Below are positions 26,521 through 35,147 of a stretch of 64,000 nt of DNA, piece by piece. This stretch comes from Dyadobacter subterraneus. Lineage in GTDB: Bacteria; Bacteroidota; Bacteroidia; Cytophagales; Spirosomataceae. The translations under genes and the position numbers were made by a program. A model generated the notes under the pieces. It was not told the origin of the DNA. It was given only the letters and a program-made list of their open reading frames with translations, and searched no databases. The DNA lies in assembly GCF_015221875.1 (NCBI RefSeq), contig NZ_JACYGY010000001.1:5558501-5622500 (forward strand). The letters run 5' to 3'. How positions within the stretch are numbered: the first letter of the stretch is position 1; each line of letters opens with the position of its first letter.

Positions 26521-26610
26521 AATGATTAATTGTTAGGGGTTAATGCCGTTTGCTTTGGCATGGCCCGAAGCTTAATTGTCAATGATTAGTTGTTAATGCG
26601 TCTGCTTTGG
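26521..26610. repeat. Two imperfect direct repeats between mnmA and the next gene
   Basis: AATGATTAATTGTTA...TTAATGC...TGCTTTGG (26521-26559) recurs as AATGATTAGTTGTTAATGC...TGCTTTGG (26581-26610), starting exactly 60 bp later. The rest of the 287-bp gap shows no gene. Confidence 0.6.
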
Positions 26611-26700
26611 ATTGATTTTAAGCCAGAACTTGCGCTCTGTCAAAGGGTGAAACCTGGAAGATATTTTGTGCCACAACTTCGAATAAGCCATTATTAACCA

Positions 26701-27744
26701 TTAAAGTCGTACTTGTCTGATTACATTTTTCACATTCAACTCAATAATATCTGTCATTGTTAAACAACGATAATAGTCTGGATTGTTATGGAATTGAGCC
26801 AGGCCGGCTCTTAATTCCAGTATTTTTTCGGACGTTGAAATATTGTCTTTTTTGGAAACATCTCGTAATGCCGCGAGTCTGTGACGTTCACTTCTGACCT
26901 GATGCACAATTGACGATTGTTCCTCCTGCTGATATTGTAAAACGGTTTTATCTGTCAAATGCTCCATCGCCAGCTTTACATAAGGCAGATTTTCCTTAAA
27001 ATACTGCGGCATGTAAACTTTCAAATTCCCCTCATAAAACTGCTGATCAAAATCGATGGCGCGAAGACGGAACTGGTAATCGTCAAAATCCGGTGTGATC
27101 TGCATGACGAAATTATAGGCGCGCATATCGCCCAAAAGCGTAATCATGCAACGCTCGTTAAACTTAACGAATTCTTTGGCTATCCTTTTTGGGTTGTAAT
27201 CCGTATGTTCCAAACGCGTTTTCAAAAAAACATCACCCGGAATTCCTGCGATATGTTCTTCAATCAGAGAATTTCCGTCGACCAGATAATTAACCTGGTT
27301 TGGAGAAAAAATTTCTTCCAGTTCTAGACCGTAAATCCGGGATGCATCTGCCTTTTTTACATAAAAATAATCGTAGATATCGTTAAGCCGGTTCACAATC
27401 TTGATCCGGAAAGGATTCGAATTTCCGAAAGTGCAGTATTCGATTTTATCAATATACTTATGTTCAACAATGCGCAGATTTCCGGAAGCTTTTAACATGG
27501 CATAGGCTCTTTTTAAACCATTATGCAAACGCTCAATATCATGCGGCGGATAAAGCGGACTTTGCCAAAGTGTATCTTTGCCATTTTTATCAATCACAGG
27601 AAAAGATTCGTAAAAATTCAGCAAGTCGTTGTAGCCAACAGGAAGCCGGGCCTCACGCTGGTAAGAACGTAGATATTTTCTTAACTCGACACTCACCGGA
27701 TAAATTGGCTTTTTCTTTGAAATTTTTACATCCGCATTCTCCAT
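26701..27744 (-). CDS. Uncharacterised protein with kinase-like motif pattern
   Basis: I do not recognise this 347-residue protein by family. Its middle shows an order of motifs like a small-molecule or protein kinase fold: a beta-strand DYFYVKK (Lys130 or Lys131), Glu143/Glu144 in GLELEEIF, a hinge-like LIEEHIAGIPGD, a catalytic-loop-like LLGDMRAYNFVM (Asp206, Asn211) and AIDFDQQF (Asp231) in the place of DFG. The N-terminus (YPVSVELRKYLRSYQREARLP) and the helical C-terminus have no clear match. No signal peptide or membrane segment is visible, so it is probably cytoplasmic. The kinase reading is inference from motif spacing only. Confidence 0.6.
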   Translation of the reverse strand: MENADVKISKKKPIYPVSVELRKYLRSYQREARLPVGYNDLLNFYESFPVIDKNGKDTLWQSPLYPPHDIERLHNGLKRAYAMLKASGNLRIVEHKYIDKIEYCTFGNSNPFRIKIVNRLNDIYDYFYVKKADASRIYGLELEEIFSPNQVNYLVDGNSLIEEHIAGIPGDVFLKTRLEHTDYNPKRIAKEFVKFNERCMITLLGDMRAYNFVMQITPDFDDYQFRLRAIDFDQQFYEGNLKVYMPQYFKENLPYVKLAMEHLTDKTVLQYQQEEQSSIVHQVRSERHRLAALRDVSKKDNISTSEKILELRAGLAQFHNNPDYYRCLTMTDIIELNVKNVIRQVRL

Positions 27745-27955
27745 AGGTATATTTAATAAAAATTTAATTCTGGTAAAAACTGCTAGAAATCAGAATCTTA
27801 TCTGTGCGATTATCTGTTAAAATATAAAGTTAAGTTTTAAATTGAAAGATAAGGTTCAACCCAAATCACATAAGCCAGATTGTAACGTTATATTGACTTA
27901 AAAAAAGTGCATTTTACAACAATTGATTCACTCCTGCTTTAATTCAGAATCTTTG

Positions 27956-28558
27956 ATGAAAAAGGAATTGTATGGACTTGTCATTTGCGGCGGACAAAGC
28001 ACGCGCATGGGGACTGACAAAAGTTTGATCGACTACCACGGGAAACCGCAGCGATATTATGTATACGAAATGCTCGAATGGATCTGCGACAAAGTTTTCA
28101 TTTCCTGTAACAGCAGTCAAAAGGAAAGTATTACAGAACCTTATAAAACGCTTCCGGATTTGCCTCAATACGAAAAAATAGGGCCGATGGCTGCTTTGCT
28201 GACAGCCTTTAATTATTACCCGGACCATAATTTCCTGGTTGTGGGTTGTGATTATCCTTATCTGACAACCAAGGATTTAAAGGAATTTGCGAAGTCGGTC
28301 AAACCGGAAGAAATTGCCTCTGCTTTTTATAACCACGAAGAGAATGTATATGAACCTTTGCTGGCCTGGTATTCGCATAAATCCAAAAACGAAATTCAAC
28401 GTATGTATGGAAATGAGGAATTTTCATTGCAGCGTTTTTTAAGAGAAAATGAAGCTGGAAAATACCAGACAATGCGACCGAAAAATCTGGTGAGTGTTGA
28501 TACGCCCGAAGATTGTCAGATTGCGAAAGAAACGATTATCCGTAAAAGCCACTTTTGA
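27956..28558 (+). CDS. mobA: Molybdenum cofactor guanylyltransferase
   Basis: MobA transfers GMP from GTP to molybdopterin to make the bis-MGD cofactor used by enzymes of the formate dehydrogenase/DMSO reductase class. The start at 27956 (MKKELYGLVICGG) gives 200 residues. ICGGQSTRMGTDKSLIDYHGKPQ is the GTP-binding G-G-x-S/T-x-R-M-G-x-x-K signature, and VVGCDYPYL contains the Asp that binds Mg2+. It opens a plus-strand operon with fdhD 12 bp downstream and the YdeP-type oxidoreductase at the end, which makes functional sense. Confidence 0.92.
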   Translation: MKKELYGLVICGGQSTRMGTDKSLIDYHGKPQRYYVYEMLEWICDKVFISCNSSQKESITEPYKTLPDLPQYEKIGPMAALLTAFNYYPDHNFLVVGCDYPYLTTKDLKEFAKSVKPEEIASAFYNHEENVYEPLLAWYSHKSKNEIQRMYGNEEFSLQRFLRENEAGKYQTMRPKNLVSVDTPEDCQIAKETIIRKSHF

Positions 28559-28570
28559 GTTATACAATTC

Positions 28571-29401
28571 ATGTTAAGAGATTCGGTCAAACATATCAAA
28601 ATCATAAAAGTTGCTGTCAACGGGATGACCGAAGCCGATGATCAGCTCGCGGTGGAAGAGCCTTTGGAAATTCAGGTAAAGTATAATCTGGATGGCAGTC
28701 AAACTAAAAAAAGCATTTCTGTGACGATGCGTACGCCGGGAAATGATGAGGAACTCGCAGTTGGTTTTTTATTTACGGAAGGTATTATCAACAACACAAA
28801 TCAGGTTGAAAATGCAAAAACCGATTTGTTTGATGAAAATAAAGTAAGCGTGACTTTGGCTGAAAATGTGACGCCAAAACTCCAGACATCTGAACGGAAT
28901 TTCTATACTACATCCAGCTGCGGCGTTTGTGGAAAATCAAGTATTGACGCGATTAAAACGGTTTCTCATTTTCAACAAAAAGAAGATAATATTCTGGTTC
29001 CTGCAAATTTGTTTTACACGCTGCAACAAGCTTTAAGAAAAGAACAGGAAGTGTTTCAAAATACCGGCGGTTTACATGCTTCGGCGCTTTTTGATTTGCA
29101 GGGAAATTTCCAATTGTTACGTGAAGATGTCGGCAGACATAATGCGCTGGATAAAGTGATCGGCGCCTCTTTTTTATCTGATCAATTACCGTTATCCAAT
29201 ACGATTTTACTGCTTAGCGGAAGGGCAAGTTTCGAGCTTATTCAAAAAGCCAGTATGGCAGGAATCAAAATCGTGGCTGCGATTGGCGCTCCATCAAGTC
29301 TGGCATTGCAGCTGGCAGAAGATTTTGGTATTACGCTGATTGGTTTTCTGGGTAAAGAACGGTTTAATATTTATTCAGGAAGTCAGAGGATAACGTTCTG
29401 A
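28571..29401 (+). CDS. fdhD: Formate dehydrogenase accessory sulfurtransferase
   Basis: FdhD passes sulfur from IscS-type desulfurases to the Mo-bis-MGD cofactor. The 276-residue protein contains SCGVCGKSS with the essential CxxC (Cys117, Cys120), TPGNDEELAVGFLFTEGII, GGLHASALFD, REDVGRHNALDKVIG and LLLSGRASFELIQKASMAGI, all hallmark blocks. Its position between mobA and the molybdoenzyme gene fits its role in maturing that enzyme. Confidence 0.95.
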   Translation: MLRDSVKHIKIIKVAVNGMTEADDQLAVEEPLEIQVKYNLDGSQTKKSISVTMRTPGNDEELAVGFLFTEGIINNTNQVENAKTDLFDENKVSVTLAENVTPKLQTSERNFYTTSSCGVCGKSSIDAIKTVSHFQQKEDNILVPANLFYTLQQALRKEQEVFQNTGGLHASALFDLQGNFQLLREDVGRHNALDKVIGASFLSDQLPLSNTILLLSGRASFELIQKASMAGIKIVAAIGAPSSLALQLAEDFGITLIGFLGKERFNIYSGSQRITF

Positions 29402-29419
29402 TTCAAAGAAAATAAAATT

Positions 29420-29788
29420 ATGAAAATAAGAATTCAGGGAAATTCAATACGGATACGGCTATCAAAATCAGAAGTTGATAAGTTGTGTACCGTTGGTTAT
29501 ATTGAAGAAAAAACATCGTTCGGAAAAAATGCTTTTGGTTATTGTTTACAGAAGAAGACAGGAATCTCAGAACTTACTGCTTCCTATAATGATGACAATA
29601 TAACGATGTTTGTACCTGAGAATTTGTTAGCTGACTGGCCGGAAAATAATGTAGTCGGCTTTGATGCGAATATGCCGATCGGCGAAAATGAAAGCTTATA
29701 TCTTTTGCTTGAAAAGGACTTCAAATGTCTGGATAATGTGACCGAAGATCAATCGGACAACTTTGAAAATCCTAATAAAACCTGCTAA
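29420..29788 (+). CDS. Small conserved-looking protein in the molybdoenzyme operon
   Basis: This 122-residue protein has no motif I can name. It begins MKIRIQGNSIRIRLSKSEVDKL, which looks like an all-beta N-terminus, and ends with an acidic, disordered tail. No signal peptide, membrane segment or CxxC is present. It fits between fdhD (18 bp upstream) and the oxidoreductase gene (2 bp downstream), so it is almost certainly co-translated with them. An accessory or chaperone role for the oxidoreductase is a reasonable inference. Confidence 0.7.
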   Translation: MKIRIQGNSIRIRLSKSEVDKLCTVGYIEEKTSFGKNAFGYCLQKKTGISELTASYNDDNITMFVPENLLADWPENNVVGFDANMPIGENESLYLLLEKDFKCLDNVTEDQSDNFENPNKTC

Positions 29789-29790
29789 CC

Positions 29791-32130
29791 ATGGACTCAG
29801 ATAATTCGTTAATACCAGACGCAGAAAATCCGGAAGAATTTACGGGATTGAAACGCGGCAAGATCAAAACCATCGCTGCCGGCATTCCGGCGGTCGTTTC
29901 CAGTATGGAAAAAGTGGTTGGCGAAGCTGGTTTAAGCAGAGGAATGAAGGCACTCTGGAGTCTTAATAAAAAAGGCGGTTTCGATTGTCCAAGCTGTGCC
30001 TGGCCAGATCCTGACGATGAGCGCTCACCGATTGCAGAGTATTGCGAAAACGGTGCAAGAGCCGTAGCAGAAGAAGCGACAGCCAAAAAGTTAACCCCTT
30101 CTTTCTTTGCAGAAAATTCGGTTCCAGACTTGGCAAAATTATCTGATTATGAAATTGGAAGTAAAGGGAGGGTTGCGCAGCCTATGTTTTTGCCAAAAGG
30201 TGCCACATATTATCAGCCCATAACCTGGGATGATGCTTTTGGTAAAATTGCCAGATCTTTGAAAAATCTGGACACTCCGAATGAAGCAATATTCTATACC
30301 TCCGGCCGTACAAGCAACGAGGCTGCTTTTTTATACCAACTTTTTGTAAGGGAATTTGGCACAAACAACCTGCCCGATTGCAGTAATATGTGCCATGAAA
30401 GCAGTGGTGTTGCCTTGGGAGAATCGTTGGGGATCGGAAAAGGATCAGTGAAATTGTCTGATTTATATGAAGCGGAAGTAATCATTATTCTCGGTCAAAA
30501 TCCGGGCACAAATCATCCGAGGATGCTGTCTGCTTTACAGAAAGGAAAGCAGAATGGAGCAAAAATAATTTCTGCTAATCCATTACCGGAAACAGGATTG
30601 ATGGGTTTTAGCAATCCACAAACGGTTAAGGGTGTTTTGGACATCGACACCAAACTGACCGACTTATTTCTGCATATTAAGATCAACGGAGATATGGCTT
30701 TGCTGAAAGCAATTCAGATGTTGTTGATTGAAGAAGACGAAAAAAATCCAGGCTCAGTTTTGGATCTCGATTTTATTGAAAAAAATACAATAGGCGTTGA
30801 GGATTTTAAACAGCATATCAAAGAACAAAATCTTGATGAGTTAATTAAAACATGCGGAATTTCTCTTGCTCAGATTAAGGAAACGGTTGAAATTTTAAAA
30901 CATAAATCGAAGATAATTGTCTGCTGGGCAATGGGGTTGACGCAGCATAAAAATGCTGTTGATACGATTAAAGAAGTTGTCAACTTGCTTTTGCTTAAAG
31001 GCAGCATTGGAAAACCCGGTGCAGGAACGTGTCCCGTACGCGGGCACAGCAATGTGCAGGGCGACCGGACGATGGGGATTTTCGAAAAACCTACCGACGC
31101 ATTATTAAAAAAAATAGAGGAAAATTTCGGATTTGTACCTCCGAAAGAATATGGTCTCGATGTGGTGAACAGTATCAAAGCCATGCACGCTGGTAAAGCC
31201 AAAATATTTTTTGGCATGGGTGGAAACTTTATTTCCGCCACGCCAGATACGACTTTTACCGCAGAGGCGCTAAGAAAATGCAGTTTAACCGTTCATGTTT
31301 CGACAAAGTTGAACCGCAGTCATTTGGTTCATGGCGAAGAGGCGATCATTTTGCCATGTTTGGGACGAAGTGATATTGATACGGTTAACGGCGAAAAACA
31401 ATTTGTTTCTTGTGAGAATTCGATGGGCGTAATTCAGTCTTCAAAAGGAATTTTAAAACCTATTTCTGATGATTTGCTGAGTGAGCCTGTAATTGTTTGC
31501 CGGCTTGCGAAAGCAATGTTTGGTAATACCAGTACGGTGAACTGGGATGAATTTGAAAAACATTATGATACGGTCCGGGATGCAATTGAAAAAACAATTC
31601 CGGGATTTGAAAAATATAATGAGCGCGTTAGAATTCCGGGAGGTTTTTATTTACCAAACTGTAATCGTGAAGGCACGTTTGATACTCCTACTAAAAAAGC
31701 ACATTTCAATATCGCTCCGGTAACTACCCTTCCGATGGAAAAAGATGATCTGATGATGATGACGATCCGAAGTCATGACCAATTTAACACGACCATTTAC
31801 GGATTAAATGACCGTTATCGGGGAATTTACAATGAACGCCGGGTTATTTTGATGAATGAAAGTGATATCATTAATCGTGGATTGAAAGATGGCGATGTTG
31901 TCGATCTGGTCAATAATCATGATGGGATAGAACGGGTTGCTAATAAATTCATTGTTGTCAAATATCCGATTCCGGAAGGTTGTTCGGCTACTTATTTCCC
32001 TGAAACCAATGTGCTGGTTCCGGTGAGTAGTGTGGCGGATAAAAGTAATACGCCTACTTCTAAGCAGGTGATTTTAAAAGTAAAAAAGCACGAAGAAAAG
32101 ATATCTGAACTGTCAGTAGCTCATGGCTAA
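29791..32130 (+). CDS. Molybdopterin oxidoreductase, FdhF/YdeP family
   Basis: This 779-residue Mo-bis-MGD enzyme resembles the formate dehydrogenase alpha chain but belongs to the YdeP branch. GGFDCPSCAWPDP (63-74; Cys66, Cys69) replaces the usual four-Cys Fe4S4 domain. YTSGRTSNEAAFLYQLF, DCSNMCHESSGVALGESLG (with a Cys at the probable Mo-ligand region), GQNPGTNHPRML and GTCPVRGHSNVQGDRTMGI are cofactor-binding blocks. The C-terminal MoCo-binding domain includes MTIRSHDQFNTTIYGLNDRYRG. In E. coli, YdeP is linked to acid resistance; the substrate is unproven. The stop codon lies inside a repeat unit that begins the following repeat cluster. Confidence 0.92.
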   Translation: MDSDNSLIPDAENPEEFTGLKRGKIKTIAAGIPAVVSSMEKVVGEAGLSRGMKALWSLNKKGGFDCPSCAWPDPDDERSPIAEYCENGARAVAEEATAKKLTPSFFAENSVPDLAKLSDYEIGSKGRVAQPMFLPKGATYYQPITWDDAFGKIARSLKNLDTPNEAIFYTSGRTSNEAAFLYQLFVREFGTNNLPDCSNMCHESSGVALGESLGIGKGSVKLSDLYEAEVIIILGQNPGTNHPRMLSALQKGKQNGAKIISANPLPETGLMGFSNPQTVKGVLDIDTKLTDLFLHIKINGDMALLKAIQMLLIEEDEKNPGSVLDLDFIEKNTIGVEDFKQHIKEQNLDELIKTCGISLAQIKETVEILKHKSKIIVCWAMGLTQHKNAVDTIKEVVNLLLLKGSIGKPGAGTCPVRGHSNVQGDRTMGIFEKPTDALLKKIEENFGFVPPKEYGLDVVNSIKAMHAGKAKIFFGMGGNFISATPDTTFTAEALRKCSLTVHVSTKLNRSHLVHGEEAIILPCLGRSDIDTVNGEKQFVSCENSMGVIQSSKGILKPISDDLLSEPVIVCRLAKAMFGNTSTVNWDEFEKHYDTVRDAIEKTIPGFEKYNERVRIPGGFYLPNCNREGTFDTPTKKAHFNIAPVTTLPMEKDDLMMMTIRSHDQFNTTIYGLNDRYRGIYNERRVILMNESDIINRGLKDGDVVDLVNNHDGIERVANKFIVVKYPIPEGCSATYFPETNVLVPVSSVADKSNTPTSKQVILKVKKHEEKISELSVAHG

Positions 32131-32340
32131 AGCCGGAAATACTGTCGCCTGTTCCACCCAAGGCTGAAGCCTTGGGTTAGTATTCTCACGGCCCAAAAAC
32201 TAACCCAAGATTTCAACCTTGGGTACCGGAGTTCGCCAAGTTACCTTGGGCTTTAGCCATTCCTTTTCCGGCGTAGAAAACTAACCCAAGGTTGAAACCT
32301 TGGGTATCGCAGTCCGACAGGTGCCCCTGGGCTTTAGCCA
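32124..32340. repeat. Cluster of three related 57-60 bp repeat units
   Basis: Three units share the form CTAACCCAAG, a short palindromic spacer, CTTGGGTA, about 20 variable bases and TTGGGCTTTAGCCA. Units at 32200-32259 and 32281-32340 run in the plus direction; the unit at 32124-32180 is inverted and overlaps the stop codon of the oxidoreductase gene. Each can fold internally (CCCAAG...CTTGGG). The rest of the 359-bp gap to the next gene holds no ORF. Confidence 0.85.
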
Positions 32341-32489
32341 TTGCATTCCCCCATACTCAAAAAGCCATTTCTTAACACATACCTAACACACCCATTCTTA
32401 AAATCCATTACTTTCGCGGCTGCTTACCAGAGCTACATTGGTAGAAATCGCAGCAGGAAGTCTTGTATTAAAAGTTAAAATCTATTAAA

Positions 32490-33260
32490 ATGAAAAAAAA
32501 TATTCTGGCATTTGCCGTTTCGCTATTTTGCCTGATCTCGATTGAAGGTATGTCTCAAAATAAAATAAAAGTAATTGCCCATCGTGGGGCCTGGAAAAAT
32601 ACAGGTGCAACAGAAAATTCAATTGCCGCTTTGGAACACGCAATTAAGTTGGGTTGCTATGGAAGTGAATTTGATGTGCATATGTCGACGGACTCTGTAC
32701 TTTTTGTTAACCATGATCATACCATTCAGGGAATGGACATTGAAAAGGCAACTTCTGAGGAATTGTCAAAAATAAAATTGGCCAATGGCGAAACATTGCC
32801 AACGCTTGAAGCTTATCTGAAAACAGGAGGAAAACAGAAAAACACGCGGTTAATTCTGGAAATAAAAACCTCTTCTATCAACAAAGAACGTTCGTTGGCT
32901 TTGGCTACGAAATGTGTTGAAATGGTGAAAAAGTTGAAAGTTGAAAAAATTACAGATTACATCGCTTTCGATTTTGATGTTTGTTTGAAAGTGAAACAAC
33001 TGGCTCCAAAGGCACATGTGGAATATCTGAACGGAGATAAAACACCAGCAGAAATTTTGGCAGCCGGACTTTCAGGAATTGATTACCACTATTCGGTTTA
33101 CAAAAAGAACGAGAATTATATTGACGAAATGCACAAGGAAAAGTTAACAACCAACGCCTGGACAGTTAATGATAAATCTACAATGCAGTGGTTTATTGAC
33201 AAAAAAGTTGATTTCATTACCACAAATGAACCTGAGCAATTATTTGAATTGCTGAAATAA
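32490..33260 (+). CDS. Glycerophosphodiester phosphodiesterase (exported)
   Basis: This 256-residue enzyme is predicted to hydrolyse glycerophosphodiesters to glycerol-3-phosphate and an alcohol. It has an SPI signal peptide (cut near GMSQ, residue 23) and so acts in the periplasm or outside. VIAHRGAWKNTGATENS contains the HR motif and metal-binding Glu (His31, Arg32, Glu42), SEFDVHMSTDS supplies Glu60 and Asp62, and NHDHTI supplies the catalytic His75. C-terminal TNAWTVND and FITTNEPEQLF complete the barrel. It is monocistronic, with a strong terminator after the stop. Confidence 0.93.
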   Translation: MKKNILAFAVSLFCLISIEGMSQNKIKVIAHRGAWKNTGATENSIAALEHAIKLGCYGSEFDVHMSTDSVLFVNHDHTIQGMDIEKATSEELSKIKLANGETLPTLEAYLKTGGKQKNTRLILEIKTSSINKERSLALATKCVEMVKKLKVEKITDYIAFDFDVCLKVKQLAPKAHVEYLNGDKTPAEILAAGLSGIDYHYSVYKKNENYIDEMHKEKLTTNAWTVNDKSTMQWFIDKKVDFITTNEPEQLFELLK

Positions 33261-33276
33261 AAGATAAATATTAAAA

Positions 33277-33315
33277 AGAGAGCAGCGCTACCAATTGGTG
33301 TCGCTGCTCTTTTTA
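33277..33315. terminator. Terminator between convergent GDPD and SDR genes
   Basis: AGAGCAGCG (33279-33287) pairs with CGCTGCTCT (33302-33310), followed by TTTTT; A-rich sequence on the other side allows bidirectional use. Confidence 0.88.
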
Positions 33316-33333
33316 TATTCGGGTTGAAATAAA

Positions 33334-34095
33334 TTACAAATTCATTCCACCTGACGCTTCGATACGTTGTGCATTAATCCAACCTGCTTCTTTCGAGCAA
33401 AGGAATGCTACAACACCGCCGATATCTTCCGGCTCACCAACCCTTCCAAGTGCGGTAAGAGAATTCATATATGCTTCCAGTCCTTCGTGAGAAAAAGCAC
33501 GTTTTGTGAAATCCGTACGAATAATACCCGGTGCAACTACGTTCGCAGTAATGCCACGATGACCCAATTCCTTTGCCAGATAACGGGTAAAAACTTCAAT
33601 GGCACCTTTGATTGAACCATAAGCAGCGTAACCTGGTGTAGCAAATCTTGCCAAGCCGCTTGATAAATTTACTATTCTACCACCGTCAGCTAGTAATGGC
33701 AATGCTTTTTGTGTAAGGAAATAAACACCTTTGAAATGAACATTGATCAACTCGTCGAAATCTTCTTCCGTTGTGTCGGCAAAGGCAGACGACCGGTCAA
33801 TTCCCGCATTATTGATAAGAAAATCGAAAGTTTCACGTCCCCATTTTTCTTTTAGTATCGATGACACCGTTTCAAAAAATCCTTTAAAAGCTTTTGTATC
33901 TGCCACATCCAGCTGAACTGCTGCCGCAGCTCTTCCTAATTTTTCAATTTCAGAAACTACTTCGTTTGCTTCAATTTCATTGGTGCGGTAAACGATAATC
34001 ACGTCGCTACCTTTTTGCGCCAGACTTAGCGCCATATTTTTTCCTAATCCACGGCTTCCGCCTGTTACAAGAGCAATTTTATTTGTCGATTCCAT
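33334..34095 (-). CDS. Short-chain dehydrogenase/reductase
   Basis: This classical SDR is 253 residues long when started at the ATG at 34095 (MESTNKIALV); the frame continues 30 bp upstream without support. TGGSRGLG (11-18) is the NADPH-binding loop, DFLINNAGIDRS the NNAG motif, VNLSSGLARFATPGYAAYGSIKGA contains catalytic Ser, Tyr and Lys (YGSIK), and the end EASGGMNL is typical. The substrate is unknown. An AraC-type regulator gene sits 93 bp upstream on the same strand and may control it. Confidence 0.9.
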   Translation of the reverse strand: MESTNKIALVTGGSRGLGKNMALSLAQKGSDVIIVYRTNEIEANEVVSEIEKLGRAAAAVQLDVADTKAFKGFFETVSSILKEKWGRETFDFLINNAGIDRSSAFADTTEEDFDELINVHFKGVYFLTQKALPLLADGGRIVNLSSGLARFATPGYAAYGSIKGAIEVFTRYLAKELGHRGITANVVAPGIIRTDFTKRAFSHEGLEAYMNSLTALGRVGEPEDIGGVVAFLCSKEAGWINAQRIEASGGMNL

Positions 34096-34188
34096 CTTTA
34101 TGATTTTTATATTTTGATAGAACAAAGGTATTATACCTCAACCTGTCCTACCTTGCAGATTTCAAATCAGGAATTACAAAATTCAAAT

Positions 34189-35091
34189 CTAGGCTCTGAA
34201 AGATTTTGGCGTAAGACTGGTATGTTTTTTAAACAGATTATTAAAATGTGCAGGCTCCTCAAATCCCAGACTGTACGCAATTTCAGAAATATTCCAGTCG
34301 GTATGTTTAAGCAGAATTTTCGCTTCCTGAATAATTCTTTCCAAAATGAGCCCGGTAGTCGTTTTGCCGGTCATTTCTTTTAAAACTTTATTCAGATAAT
34401 TCACGTGAATTGATAATTGATCTGCATAATCTTTTGCTGATCTTAGTCTCAATTTCTGATTTGGCGGCTCAACAGGAAACTGCCTTTCCAGTAATTCCAT
34501 AAATAAAGAAGAAACGCGGCGAACCGCATTTGTTTCTGTATTGAGGGCTGAAACGGGTTGTAATTTTTGTCCGGTATGAATTAATTCCATTACGTAATTC
34601 CGGATCAAATCGTACTTATAAGCATAATCCGATTCCAATTCTCGCAGCATCTTATTGAAAATCAATTTCACTTCATCAAGCTGTTCATCCGTAAGGAAAA
34701 AGATTGGATTTCCTCCCGGCTGGAAAACCGGCATATCCGGAATTACAATCCCTGTATTACTCTGAACAAAAAAATCTTCTGAAAAAATACAGAAAATTCC
34801 AGTCTGGTTATCGTCTAATGAATGGTAGTTGTATGGTATTTGAGGTGTAGCAAAGAGCAGTGCATTCTTTTCAATTTCAATTACTTTATCCGCATATTCT
34901 GCACGATTTCTTCCAATAATCAAACTTATCTTGTAATAAGCTCTCCGGTTGTAAGGCATTTTTGTCTGCTTCGCACCAAAAATCTCTTCGGTCCTGAACA
35001 CGTTGAAATGGCCAATTTCTTTCTGTATCCGTTCCGGAATCAGTAAAGATGCTTCTTTATAAAAATCCTGTAAATTCGTAAGTTCTGGCAT
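34189..35091 (-). CDS. AraC family transcriptional regulator
   Basis: This 300-residue regulator has an N-terminal cupin-like sensing domain (about 1-170) and a C-terminal double helix-turn-helix. IHVNYLNKVLKEMTGKTTTG is the first HTH and WNISEIAYSLGFEEPAHFNNLFKKHTSLTPKSFR the second, with the canonical GF-x-x-x-x-F-x-x-x-F-K-K pattern. The ligand is unknown. In Bacteroidota this arrangement, regulator directly upstream of an SDR gene, commonly means regulation of that gene. Confidence 0.92.
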   Translation of the reverse strand: MPELTNLQDFYKEASLLIPERIQKEIGHFNVFRTEEIFGAKQTKMPYNRRAYYKISLIIGRNRAEYADKVIEIEKNALLFATPQIPYNYHSLDDNQTGIFCIFSEDFFVQSNTGIVIPDMPVFQPGGNPIFFLTDEQLDEVKLIFNKMLRELESDYAYKYDLIRNYVMELIHTGQKLQPVSALNTETNAVRRVSSLFMELLERQFPVEPPNQKLRLRSAKDYADQLSIHVNYLNKVLKEMTGKTTTGLILERIIQEAKILLKHTDWNISEIAYSLGFEEPAHFNNLFKKHTSLTPKSFRA

Positions 35092-35147
35092 GACTCAAAA
35101 TTACGAAATTCAAATCTGTAATAAAAAAGAAGTTTGAAACTTTGGAA

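Noticed and set aside
32124..32340. CRISPR array
   Set aside because: Only three units, one inverted, with internal palindromes and conserved ends, and no cas genes nearby.
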